64,000 bases of DNA from Ambrosia x helenae (Eukaryota; Streptophyta; Magnoliopsida; Asterales; Asteraceae), in the NCBI GenBank assembly GCA_030844895.1, contig CM061226.1, forward strand, positions 117,786,574 through 117,850,573, written 5' to 3'. Made by a program: the position numbers and the translations under genes. Below the pieces are notes generated by a model. That model saw only the letters and a list, made by a program, of their open reading frames with translations. It had not been told where the DNA came from and did no database searches. This document shows, one piece after another, positions 21,636 to 32,678 of the stretch (positions within the stretch are counted from its first letter, which is position 1; the number at the start of each line of letters is the position of its first letter).

Positions 21636-22600
21636 TGTTGCTACAACAAATATTCAACCGACGATAGTTCTGAGTATCGGAAAGGGTAAAAAGGTTGAAG
21701 GATTTGATTTATCCTAACGCAGGTCGTGGTGTCCCTCTACGTTGCTAAACGTAGAAGTTGGTTCAAGAGTTTTTATGTTTTTGATTGTTACAATTCTGAT
21801 TTGAGTTATGCTCAAAGTCAGAATGTTGTGTGTAACTTCAAATGAAAGGTTGTGTCATGAGGAGAATCCATCACACGTGAGAGTGTGAAGACCAAAGAGA
21901 ATATAAGAGTATAGAAGTGAGAATGTAAGAGTGAATAATCAGATCACTGGTGTAGTGGTCTGATTTATAGAAAAAGGATCTTCCTCTTTGGGTAATGGTG
22001 AACTCTTGATCTTTGTTGCAACTTAGAGGGTGTTTGGGATTGCTTATTTAACTCCAAAAGTGCTTTTGATCAGAAGCGCTTATTGACTTATGACTTTTTG
22101 AAAAAGAGTTTTATAAAAAAGTGTTTGGATTAACTTTTGTGGTGGGAAAAGTCAGTAACTCAATAATTTGTTTTTTAGAAAGTGTTTGGCTTAGCTTGTT
22201 AGTGTAAAATGATCAAAAGCCAAAAGCCAGGATTTCTGACTTCTTAAAAACAGTTTTTTCATCATTATTGAAAAGCTAAAACCAAAAGTGCTTTTGGTTT
22301 ACAAAAAACCAATAAGTCAGTAAGTTGTTTTGTAACTCAATCCCAAACACCCTCTTAGAGACTAGCCACTTTTAGCCGATGAAGGCTTTAGACCTGCGGT
22401 CCATGCAGTGCAGCTTCTCCACATGCAAAGTGTGGACAGGTGGGAGTTTTGATCGAGAAAGATGATAAGACAAGTCATCTGCTTTGTTCTTTATGCTCAG
22501 CACTTTTATCACCTTTTGAACTATTTTGTCTTTTAACCTTTTAAGCAGTTTTTTACGCAATATACTTGATTTATTTAGCTTTAGGCTACCCACGTCAGCA
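21636..22600 (-). repeat. Solo LTR of a Tat element, interrupted by a MITE
   Basis: Read on the minus strand it starts TGCTGACGTGGGTAGCC and ends GTAGCAACA (TG...CA). The flanks GTACC (21631-21635) and GTACA (22601-22605) match at 4 of 5 positions as a target duplication. It is homologous to the LTR at 4768 (GATGACTTGTC block, TATAAATCAGA). Without the MITE it is about 636 bp, and no internal domain is attached. Confidence 0.8.
22026..22354. mobile_element. Tourist-like MITE (GAGGGTGTTTGGGATTG) inside the solo LTR
   Basis: A perfect 17 bp inverted repeat, GAGGGTGTTTGGGATTG ... CAATCCCAAACACCCTC, with TTA duplicated at 22023-22025 and 22355-22357. Non-coding, 329 bp. Perfect ends indicate a fairly recent insertion, later than the LTR. 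Relatives lie at 23885, 47570 and 62760. Confidence 0.92.
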
Positions 22601-22868
22601 GTACATGTTCACGAAAGCACCTAGTGCCGAAACACAAATAAGTACAAAATTTATCAAAGATATGAAATGATGGGTGTCGATTGGACTATGATTCCAAAAG
22701 CAAAACAAAACAGGGAACTATTTATGCCTTTTGTGGGCTTTACAAATTACTACTAACCAAAAACCAGCACACAATAATAACTTCCAGTGTTTATGTTTCG
22801 GTCCAAACCTGATGCAATCGTACGCCACTTGTTTCACAAATCTAGAAACAAAAAAAGTTTGATTTTTT

Positions 22869-22911
22869 TAATCTTGATTATTGAATCTTGAAATAATAAT
22901 AATCAAGATTA
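22869..22911. other. 14 bp perfect hairpin upstream of PFK
   Basis: TAATCTTGATTATT and its exact complement AATAATCAAGATTA are separated by 15 bases, about 80 bp upstream of the PFK TATA box. It could be a binding-site pair or chance in AT-rich DNA. Confidence 0.6.
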
Positions 22912-22992
22912 TTACTTTATTTGAAATCTTTAACATTTTTATAATAAAAATCCACTCTTTTCTTGTCAACCCGTGTCTTCTAACTCCTTCCA

Positions 22993-22998
22993 TATAAA
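22993..22998 (+). promoter_or_regulatory. Likely TATA box of the PFK gene
   Basis: TATAAA in CCATATAAACATAAACACAC, 104 bases before the ATG. This leaves room for a start site near 23025 and a 5' leader of about 75 bases. Confidence 0.55.
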
Positions 22999-23101
22999 CA
23001 TAAACACACAGCATCCGATTCGTCAAAAAAAACACAAAACTCTATTCAAGAACATCTATTTAAGCAATACCCATCTGCCAGTTTGTGTTTATTTGTAAGA
23101 A

Positions 23102-26100
23102 ATGGATAATAATAATAATATCAGTTGTCAGATGAAAGTTGTAACAGGGGAAGCAGGTTATGTTCTTGAAGATGTGCCTCACTTAACTGATTACATCCCT
23201 GATCTCCCTGTAAGTTGTTTATTTGATTACATCACTTGTGATTTTGTGTCTTATTTGTTTTGTTTTTATTGATTGTTAGAGAATATGCTGTTGTGGTTTG
23301 ACTTATTTTTTAAAGTCGGTTGAGGGTTTTGTTTTTGTAATTTTTTATTTTTTTATTTGTGTTTTGTGGGGGTTTAGATCTGTTTGGAATAATGTGAATG
23401 GTGTGATACAATGATGTTTTGAATGTTAAATGTAAAAAAATGATGGAAGTTATGAACATGTGGTTGACCAATTCTTGAAGTGATCAAAGAAAAATGTTGT
23501 TGAAGATGTTTTAAATTTCTAATGTTATTATGTTGGTTACTTTATGCAGACTTATCCGAATCCGTTGCGATCTAATCCTGCGTATTCGGTTGTGAAGTAA
23601 GATGCATCTTTATTTTTTTTATTTTTTTTTTTAAATGTGTTTTATGATGTTGATCTTTTAACGTATGATGGATCACAGGCAGTACTTTGTTGATGCGGAT
23701 GACACCGTGCCTCAAAAGGTAGGTTGCAGAAGATATTATGTTTGATCGTTGACTGATGAATCGTTGATGACATGGATGTTTTGTTGTGACTTCTTGCAGG
23801 TTGTTGTCCATAAGGACGGTCCGAGAGGGATACATTTCCGACGCGCTGGGCCTCGCCAAAGGGTATGCTGTTTTGAGTTATTAAGAGGGTGTTTGGGATT
23901 GTGTTTTGAATCTGATTTTTAGATTATATAATCAGTTTTTAGTGTTTGGGATTGCGTTTGAAAACGCAGATAATCAGTTTTTTAGGCTACCAAAACGCAA
24001 TAATCTATAAGCAGCTCCACCCCTGCTTTTCCAAAACGCATAATCTATTTTGAATAATCAATCCCAAACACCCCCTCATGAATGAGTTAATTCTGGTTTT
24101 GTTTTATCTCTAACAGATCTTAACATTGGTTAGCTAAAGTAGAGTTATCATTGGTGCAGGTTTATTTTGCACCAGATGAGGTGCATGCTGCGATAGTAAC
24201 ATGTGGTGGTTTATGTCCCGGGCTAAACACAGTGATCAGGGAAATTGTTTGTGCACTTTATCACATGTATGGTGTCACCAGAGTTCTTGGGATTGATGTA
24301 AGCCTTATTATTATTATTATTTCATATCAGCATTCTGATATATATATTTTCTTTCAAGGGACTTGATATTTGAACCCTTTTGATTTGAGTACAACATATG
24401 GGAAGGGATTAATTAGTTACTTTGAACTTGATATAGATGATGAATTTATCTTGTTTAAACATTGCAACATGTCTTTTCTTCTAGGTTGTGGTTTATTTTT
24501 GTTACCTTGATTATTATTTTAAAAACCGAAAGAACCAAAGTGTAGCGACTATGTAAATTTTGACATTATGGCATCAACGGCTTAGTTTTATAAGGCTTTC
24601 ATGCAGGGAGGGTATAGAGGTTTTTACTCAAAAAATACCATCACCTTGACTCCAAAGTTTGTGAATGATATTCATAACGTGGTGGTACGATTATTGGTAC
24701 TTTCTCGTGGGGGCCATGATAAACCAAAGATCGTTGACAGTATTCAGGATCGCGGTATCAACCAGGTGCATTTTCATATATTATTATTCCCATGTGTATT
24801 ATAGCTTCTTTTTAGCTTTTAGTAGTTAAAAACTTAAAATAAATAAACAAGAGTTAAGATAATGATCCTTTATTTGTTCTCTTCCTGTTTCAGGTTTATA
24901 TAATTGGAGGAGATGGTACTCAAAAGGGAGCAGCGGTTATTTATCAGGTAATTAAATATTTAAATGATAATATTTTCCCTTTCCTATATAAAATCAGTTT
25001 TTAAAAAAAAAAAAACTTAAAAAGATAATTTGTTAATTGGAATATCCTGCAAAGACAAGATATTGTATTTACGATAACGTTCTATTTGTGCAGGAAGTGA
25101 GAAGGCGTGGGCTTAAAGCTATAGTTGCTGGGATTCCCAAGACAATTGATAACGACATTCCGGTACTTGCATTCCTACAAATAATATTTTCTTGAATTAG
25201 GTGTATTTCATCTTGGTCACGCATTAAACATGTGTGAACTTAACACAGTAATATGCTAGTGTTGTATTTACATTGGTTATTTGGCTAACACATTAGGTTA
25301 GTCAGTTTTCATTACCACTCTTGAACGCTTTTGTTTTTCACTATAAGGTGGCGATTTCGACCCACCTGCCTAAAAGTGGGTCGGTTTGTATTGATCCATC
25401 AGCGCTTTATTTTTGTGCTATTAAAAATTTAGATTAATATTTTTAATAGTTTAGTTTTTCAAATCATAGAACATTATAGACAAATAAAAAGTGCTGATGG
25501 ATCAATACAAAGTCGCAAACAGACCCGTTGCCATTTTGCCACCTCTACTAGAGCCTAATGGGTGGCATAACGCACAGGTCAGGTCAGGACTGTTATGTTA
25601 GGTGGGTAACATGTTGTGTGGACCCACCAATACTTTTTATTTTATTTTATTTTTTTTAGTTTTGCAAATACTTAAAACATTATTCATGTTTGTTTCAGGT
25701 CATTGATAAATCATTTGGTTTTGATACTGCTGTGGAAGAGGCTCAACGTGCCATCAATGCCGCACATGTGGAAGCTGAAAGTGCTGAGAATGGCATAGGG
25801 GTGGTCAAACTTATGGGACGTTATAGTGGTATGTCTATTTTGATCTTATTCTTATTCAAGTAGAATATGTTCCATGTAACAATAATAATAACTTCAAAAA
25901 TGCACAAGCTCATAATGAAAAATTATTTTACAACTAGTTTTGATTAATGTTTCAACTAAATGGCTACTGCTCATGTTATTGTTGTGTTTCAGGATTCATT
26001 GCGATGTATGCAACTTTGGCAAGTCGAGATGTTGATCTATGTTTAATCCCGGAATCACCCTTTTATCTTGATGGAGAAGGTGGACTTCTAGAATATGTAG

Positions 26101-26893
26101 AGAAGCGTCTCAAGGACGATGGACACATGGTTATTGTTGTAGCAGAAGGTGCGGGTCAAGAACTTCTTGCAGCTGAAAACTTGAAAACTACAACCGCACA
26201 AGATGCTTCCGGAAATAAACTACTTCAAGATGTTGGACTATGGCTATCTGATAAAATCAAGGTATTCATGCATATATTTTGACTAAAATCCCTTCGATAG
26301 TTTTTACTAAAATACCCTTTTTTTGTAGGCGCACTTCGCTAAAATTCCTTCTATGCCCATTACTCTTAAATACATAGGTAATTACACTTTATGGTTTAGA
26401 AGGTATTTAATAATATTATTTTGACTAATCTTCCCGTATCTTTAATGCATATATTTCATTTGATGGCAGATCCAACCTACATGATCCGTGCGGTTCCAAG
26501 TAATGCATCTGATAATGTGTACTGCACTCTTCTTGCTCAAAGTTGTGTTCATGGAGTGATGGCGGGCTACACCGGCTTCACTAGTGGACTTGTCAATGGT
26601 AGACAGACTTATATTCCATTTAATGTAAGTTTCATTCTTATTTATACGTTTCCAAAATACGCGTCCAAAATCCAAACACCCTTTAAAATCTCATGAACAA
26701 TCATGTGTTTTTTATGCAGCGTATAACTGAGAAGCAGAACAACGTTGTGATAACTGATAGGATGTGGGCAAGGCTTCTGTCATCCACCAATCAACCGAGC
26801 TTTTTGCGACCAAAAGAGGTGCGTGAAGTCCAGAAACAAGAACTAGCAACCCAGGTATTGGATGGAGACACCACCAAGGCAAATGACATCTAA
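23102..26893 (+). CDS. PFK3: ATP-dependent 6-phosphofructokinase, 13 exons
   Basis: Exons: 23102-23209, 23550-23596, 23679-23718, 23800-23862, 24160-24297, 24607-24765, 24894-24947, 25094-25162, 25699-25828, 25993-26261, 26329-26377, 26470-26624, 26720-26893. All use GT-AG and keep phase, giving 484 residues (Arabidopsis PFK3 is about 489). The enzyme phosphorylates fructose 6-phosphate in glycolysis. Visible motifs are GGLCPGLN and GGDGTQKGA (nucleotide binding), PKTIDND (catalytic) and MGRYSGF (substrate). No transit peptide is seen, so it is probably cytosolic. Oddity: in exon 6 the expected RGGT(I/L)(I/L)GTSRGG is read in a shifted frame as VVVRLLVLSRGG, caused by one A missing (AAA to AA, ~24676) and one T gained (TT to TTT, ~24700). 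If real, this patch would probably harm activity. The paralogue number is tentative. Confidence 0.93.
23885..24077. mobile_element. MITE in PFK intron 4
   Basis: Left GAGGGTGTTTGGGATTG and right CAATCCCAAACACCCCCTC share the ends of the 22026 family, but the interior (AATCAGTTTT, AAAACGCA blocks) is different and only 193 bp long. No clear target duplication. Confidence 0.8.
25346..25544. mobile_element. Foldback MITE in PFK intron 8
   Basis: The AGGTGGC...GCCACCT ends enclose inverted arms (GTATTGATCCATCAGCGC against GTGCTGATGGATCAATAC) and an AT-rich centre; TA flanks each side. Non-coding. Confidence 0.65.
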
Positions 26894-27964
26894 TTCAAGA
26901 GATTAAGAAGATTCACCATTTTAATGCATGCACAAAAATAATAGCACCACAGACTTTGGTTGGTATTGTGGATGCAATTCGCCATGTTTTTGCACAATAT
27001 TCGAGATAAATGTTACTTATTTGTGTAAGGATTTAAGCCTCCCAGAAACTACATTAAACTAGTTCTGGTATATTTGGATCTTGTTAGTGCTAGTCAAGTG
27101 AGATATTTTTAGCTGCAGTTTGTGACCGGTGTTTTGATGGGTTTAAGCGACTTTGTTGATCAGACATATTGATCTTGCTAAATATTTTGTGGAATACGCC
27201 TAGCGTTCTAGTTGTATTCAATATATGCTAGACAGGGTATGCTAATGGCCTAATGCCTTGATAAAAACATGCAAGACGCTCAACTGGGGAGGTTAGTGAT
27301 TTTAATTTTGAATAGGCGTATATACTTAGTTTGTTGTGTCACATACTAGGTTTAACTGTGTTAGAAATGTATGATAGCGTTTGCTTAAGCTTGTAACCTA
27401 AGGTTGATTAACAAGACTTAATTGCATTATAAGGATTGTGTTTGATATTATGTGACTTGACTTGGTAGACTGGCCATTTACACATGTGCACATGAATACC
27501 TTCCTAGGCTTGAGAAATTTCGGAAACAGATACATACTTCATAAAACAATTTTGAGCAAAAAAAATGTAAAGCTGAATACTGTGGTGATCATAATGTTGA
27601 TATGTTATCTTAGGTTAATGCATTTTAGTTAGATGAAAAAAATTATAAATTCTTGTTCTTCAATTGCTCTCTGTGATTGACCACTTTTGCTAATCTTATT
27701 GACTAGCAAGATATCAATGAGACTTTTGAGTTTACCGATCACAGGTTCACTTCTCGTGGTCAAAGATAACGGGTTCTGAAGGTAAAAATGAAAGATACAT
27801 TCTTTGCTCAATAAAACTCTAGATAAACAAACACCAGTTTAAAACAAAAAATTGTGATGGTTGTATGATAACATTATCCAAAAATGTGATTAAAAAAAAA
27901 GTAATGCTTTTTCCTTAACTAATTATACTAAAAGATTCAAAACTAACTTAACAATATCATCCAG
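26894..27964. other. PFK 3' flank and intergenic DNA
   Basis: Includes the PFK 3' untranslated region (possible AATAAA-like signals around 26935) and non-coding AT-rich sequence. No further gene supported. Confidence 0.5.
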
Positions 27965-29649
27965 TCAAGAATTCTTGGAAGTAGCTCCCTTAGAGTGTGT
28001 TCTGTCGGTACGTATAACAAGTGATGGAAGAAATGAAGGGATCACAAATGCTACACCCAAGCAAACAACGACCAGGATCACAACCCACCAGGCTTCGTGC
28101 GGTATACCTAACACTAGTTCATCACAAACTGCCATCAAAATAAACAAAAAAAATCATCAGAGAGGTGGACAACTGAACTGGTCGAGTGCCTAATCAAAAC
28201 ACGTAATGTTAATTTTTCTACAGGCAAGCAATGTGTTAAATATGGTTACAAATGTTGTACACGATTCCAGTAACAATCTATTTTTTTAAGAAATGATTTA
28301 TAGGAGGTTTTACACAACGATTTTCTACCCATATGAACCAGTTAACTTGTTACCTGTTTGGCTACTTTCTTATTGTACTAATCTGACCCATTAGAGATAA
28401 AACATAACCCAATTCAAATTCATAAGAAAATGGATTGAAATTGCCACACCTGCCATCAAGTATCAAACAGAATGACATTGCATGAAGGTTTTTCAAACAT
28501 ATAATCAAATAACAAGAGGGGTATTATATAAATCGCAGCAGATCAATTAATTTTAGAATGAGTGGTTCTGTTTATAAAGCGTTGCACTTGCATGTTTATT
28601 ATATAACTAGAAACAAAGAAAAGAATCTAAATATCATAACAGGTAAACACATAATGATTAAGCTTGGATAAATACAAGGAGTAATATAATCAATATATCA
28701 ATTGATGAGATGAAAGTTACCTATATTATAAATGACCATTTCCCTCTCCTTTCCATTCGGTATTGCAACCACCCCTTCTGGTTCAACAGTCAACACGACG
28801 AATGTTTCACTCTAGAACAAAAGCATCACAATCACTAGCTTTTCAAGTGGGTTGACCCGTTAACATTTATTCCCATTTTCTTTTTACTTATGAATAATAA
28901 TGTATTAAATGGTTACAAAATTGTACTATGATAATATATTACTTTTAACCTTTAACAGTCTCGTGAACTTTCGAGCCATTTACTTTTTTTTTTTTAAAAT
29001 TTTTTATAGGGACAAAAAACAACCCATATAATTTTCAAGTAAATTGGTTGAAATTGCTTAGCTTTAAAAACAATATGATTAAAAAAAAAAAAAAACCCTT
29101 CAAGCTAGTCAAACCTCAAACCTGGTCATTTTGCAAGTCCTCATCATCATTCTTGAAAATCAACTTCTCAGTATTCAGTAATTTCCTATGGTGCTTTAGT
29201 AATGAATCCGAGTCCCCTCTCTTAAGTTGTAACAAAAAGCTAGCAGGTATCTGGTATATAATGTATTAAGATTAGTTTAATTACAAGATACACACACAAC
29301 AAATGATAATTTATTGTACCTACAGAAGCAGGATATGATATCTTGACTTCATACCACGTCTTCGGTCTTAGCCCTTGAAGTTGGTAGATACGGGACCCAC
29401 TTTGTAATGGCATACTTTCCTCTTTTAGTTCCTCACCAACATTCAAAATGTTCCCATAAGCCCTGTAACATTTACAGCATAAGAAAACAAGATAGGAAAC
29501 CGTCTATGAATAATTAGAATTCAATGTTGGCACAAGTAGTCAACGGCGATGAGGTCAGTAAACGAGTATGCAAGAAAGTACCTGCCTATGACTTGCAGTG
29601 TAATCAAGCAAAGCAGAAAACAACAATCTTGAGCGTGTGCATGCACCAT
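27965..29649 (-). CDS. Small type I membrane protein of unknown function, 5 exons
   Basis: Exons (minus): 29582-29649, 29324-29462, 29122-29250, 28721-28811, 27965-28128. All junctions are canonical and in phase, giving 196 residues with no disruption. Residues about 1-23 look like a signal peptide (hydrophobic CCFLLCLITLQVIG). A luminal or extracellular domain follows (QSGSRIYQLQGLRPKTWYEV, LLQLKRGDSDSLL, FVVLTVEPEGVVAIPNG). One transmembrane helix lies near residues 155-175 (WWVVILVVVCLGVAFVIP), before a short basic tail. This suggests a single-pass protein of the secretory pathway. I do not recognise the family with confidence; it appears to be a conserved plant protein, since every exon has clean borders. 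Confidence 0.8.
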
Positions 29650-30383
29650 TCTAACAATAGTCTCTAAAGTTTGTTCCTTAAAAGCTGAGTTAATGATTCT
29701 ACTGCAATCAAAGCAGAAAACAACAATTTGAATGATTTCGATTCAAATCGAGCTTGTTGTCCACATCAGCAATTCTGCAATGAAAAAATATGACAGGTTG
29801 TCATGTCAAATTTCTGATGTCTTTAACAATTTTAGACATAAATCAATCAACTTTGATGACAAAGTCATACAATAAAGAAAACTCTATTCACATTATGTTT
29901 GCTAATTATTACTCTTATTAATATCTTTTATAAATTATTATTATTATTACTCTTATAGTCTTATTAATATCTTTATAAATTATTACTCTTATTAATATCT
30001 TTTATAAATTATTAACTTTAACTCGGTTTATCACATGCCAAAATCAAGAGTAGCAACCAAAATCATGAATGTGAACAAGAAATAATAAATTTGCAGCTAA
30101 CGAAATGCAGAATGGATCATAATTTGCAGGGTGGTTAGTGTTTAATCTGTCTACAGCTAACGAATTACGAATGAATCCCTAGCTTAATAACACGCCACAG
30201 TTCTCTGAAGAATTTGATGATCGTAAAGAGAAAATGGAAGCATACCTCGAATTAATTAAGATTAATATTCGTCAAGTGCTTCGTCGCCGTTAGATCAGCC
30301 GTCGTTGATGATGAAAGGGGGGAAATCACTGAGAAACTACAAATGATGGGCTGCTTCGACCTTTTTATTAAAAGAAAGGGTAA
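29650..30383. other. 5' flank of the small membrane protein gene
   Basis: Probably holds leader exons and introns plus the promoter. It has a block of TATTACTCTTATTAATATCTTT-type repeats at about 29905-30010. No other gene seen. Confidence 0.45.
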
Positions 30384-30601
30384 TTGGATTTTAATAATCT
30401 AAAATCTGGGCCATTGGTCGTTCGAACTTTCACGTTGGTCTAGAATAATCCCAAGTGGACAGCATACATTAACACAGTTAGTTTAAAGTTAACGAGGTCC
30501 ATTTTTAACACCCACATGTCCACTTAGGATTATTCTGAGCCAACGTGAAAGTTCGGATTATTATCGGCCAATGGCCCAAACTTTGGATTATTAAAATCCA
30601 A
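30384..30601. mobile_element. Near-perfect foldback MITE, 218 bp
   Basis: TTGGATTTTAATAATC at the left is exactly complemented at the right. The inner arms (GGGCCATTGG, AACTTTCACGTTGG, GAATAATCC, AAGTGGACA) recur in inverted order with few mismatches, so almost the whole element folds into one hairpin. Confidence 0.8.
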
Positions 30602-31500
30602 TACCACAAGAAAATAATAGTTTCTTTTAACAACGATACAAAAAAATCTACTAATAGCGGATACATTGCAAACATCGAATTGATTAATCAAGTGTTATGT
30701 GACGCATTAACGATATGAAAACGCACGTTGTTTCTAATTTAACCCAATAGTATTGCGATTGGATCAAAACGTATCTATATGTGACCCCGACTGTCACAGT
30801 GCAACAGGGTCGAAACGTAGAGTAAATTTAATTTGAAAATGTATTATATTTGACCTCGCTCGATTTGGAACTAAATTTTCGCTGAAACATAGACCAACTG
30901 AAAATGTGCATAATATAAGCACAAAAACATGTTATATCAGACCTGACCTGTTTCAAAAAAAGAAAAGTTTACTTCGAAACCGATGGTTGCTTAAGAACAT
31001 GTGCGTAAAAACTTTTTTTTAAGTAAATGAACGAAAGGGGTAAACATACAACTTTAGAAACTCAACAGGTCAAAATTGTAAAACTTGCAAAATGGATTAT
31101 TAGCTTAGGGGTTAAAATTGTAATTTTTAAAAGCTAAGGGGTGTAAAAAGAAAACGCCATGGGGAAGCCTCGATTTAGGAACCTCATGTCTATAGGTGGA
31201 AGCCTTAACCATTCGTTGACTTCATCAATTTCGTTTTAGGTTCACCCAATATTTTTATATAGTTTTCTATTAAAAATTCAAAACCGAGTGGGATCATGTG
31301 AACACGAGGCTCTTTACCGATCTGCCCCTGGTTGTATATGATCATGTAAAAAACACGTAAAATTAAAAATTTAAAATTGATATTCCAGATAAGTATCGCA
31401 AAGAATTATATTGAATCAAGAATTGTAAAATAATCGCTAAATCAACCAATCTCTCATAATATTTCTATGTAGATATTCAAAGTTAAATATAAATGAATAA
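30602..31500. other. Intergenic, no supported gene
   Basis: AT-rich single-copy-looking DNA; no coding region, RNA gene or obvious element recognised. Confidence 0.5.
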
Positions 31501-31705
31501 GGGGCTGTTTGGTTGATTAAGTGCTGAATCATTAAGATGTCTGAATGGTTAAGAGGCTCTGAATGATTCAGCTATGCATCAAGTCTGAATGATTCAGATC
31601 TTAATCATTCCATTCAGAGTCTTTTTTTATGTTGAAACAAACAGTCTGAATGCTGAATCATTCAGAGCTGAATGGTTCAGAGCCTCGTTAAGAGCAAACA
31701 ATCCA
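31501..31705. mobile_element. GGGGCTGTTTGG MITE, diverged copy
   Basis: Opens GGGGCTGTTTGGTTGATTAAG and closes AGAGCAAACAATCCA, with TAA on both sides (31498-31500, 31706-31708). The interior carries the CTGAATGATTCAG / TTAATCATTC blocks of the 8205 family. The right end is degenerate. Confidence 0.8.
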
Positions 31706-32678
31706 TAAATCAATTAAGACTAGCAAGATGTTTTTGTATATGAAGAATGACACACATAGATAAGTGAGATTTGAAGAAGAGCAAAACCAAAATTAGGGTT
31801 TGCTATTAAAAATAAGCTCATTTTATACTCCAAAATTTTAACCATGACCATTTAGTTTATCAACTTCCTAGAATAGCCCTTACAAATTGGTCATCAACAA
31901 CAAAAGCTTAAATACTTTATGTTTTGTCTAGCTTTAATTTTCCCATAATCTCAATCAACAGTTAAAACGTAACGTCAACATTTGAATTATAAAACTTGTA
32001 ACAAGAATTGAATTAAATGAGATACAATTTCAGCATATCATTTATTCATCATATCATATCATAACACACCCTTTTTTCTTCTAACAATCATCCAATTCAA
32101 CTATTAAATGACTAAAAAACACGAACAAAACACTATAACAAGTATTTTGAGTGTTAAACTTGTAACAAAACTAAACGTTGAATACTATAATGTGAAAATA
32201 CTTTTGCAATCAAGAGCAAAATAAATAAAAAAAAATCATGTATATACTATATTACTGTACGTAACATATGCGCACATAACTACATAAATAATTTTCTATA
32301 TCATAAGTGCAACAGAAACTAGAGCATAACAGTCTAGTATAACACAATAAGTAGTCAATTATAACAAGTAGCATACTACTAATCTTAATGTTTCTTGTGT
32401 TGGTAAAACTTCAGTTAAAAAGATCAGGGCAAAATATGTAAATTTGTAAAACATGTAGGACGAAAACCGTAAATTTCTAAAAATAAATAAACAAAACCGA
32501 ATAATGGTTTAAACAAATAAATAAAAAGGGTCGAAGCAGAAAAAAAAAAAAAGTGTGATTGAACGCACACACATACCCGCCTAAATACTAAATAATAATA
32601 TTTATTAATAATAATAATCGGTGAGAAATCAGCAAAAACCCAACGCTAACACTTGTTCAAGTTCGAAGATCCAACACC
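31706..32678. other. Intergenic DNA and promoter of the TPR gene
   Basis: AT-rich, without coding potential. The last ~150 bases before 32679 (ATTAATAATAATAATCGG then CAACGCTAACACTTG) should contain the promoter and leader of the CABIN1-type gene. Confidence 0.4.

Noticed and set aside
22372..22593. 73-residue Lys-rich open frame
   Set aside because: Lies entirely within the minus-strand Tat solo LTR.
23102..29649. Operon-like or biosynthetic cluster arrangement
   Set aside because: Genes are independent, on mixed strands, each with its own introns and flanks; no shared pathway beyond general carbon metabolism.
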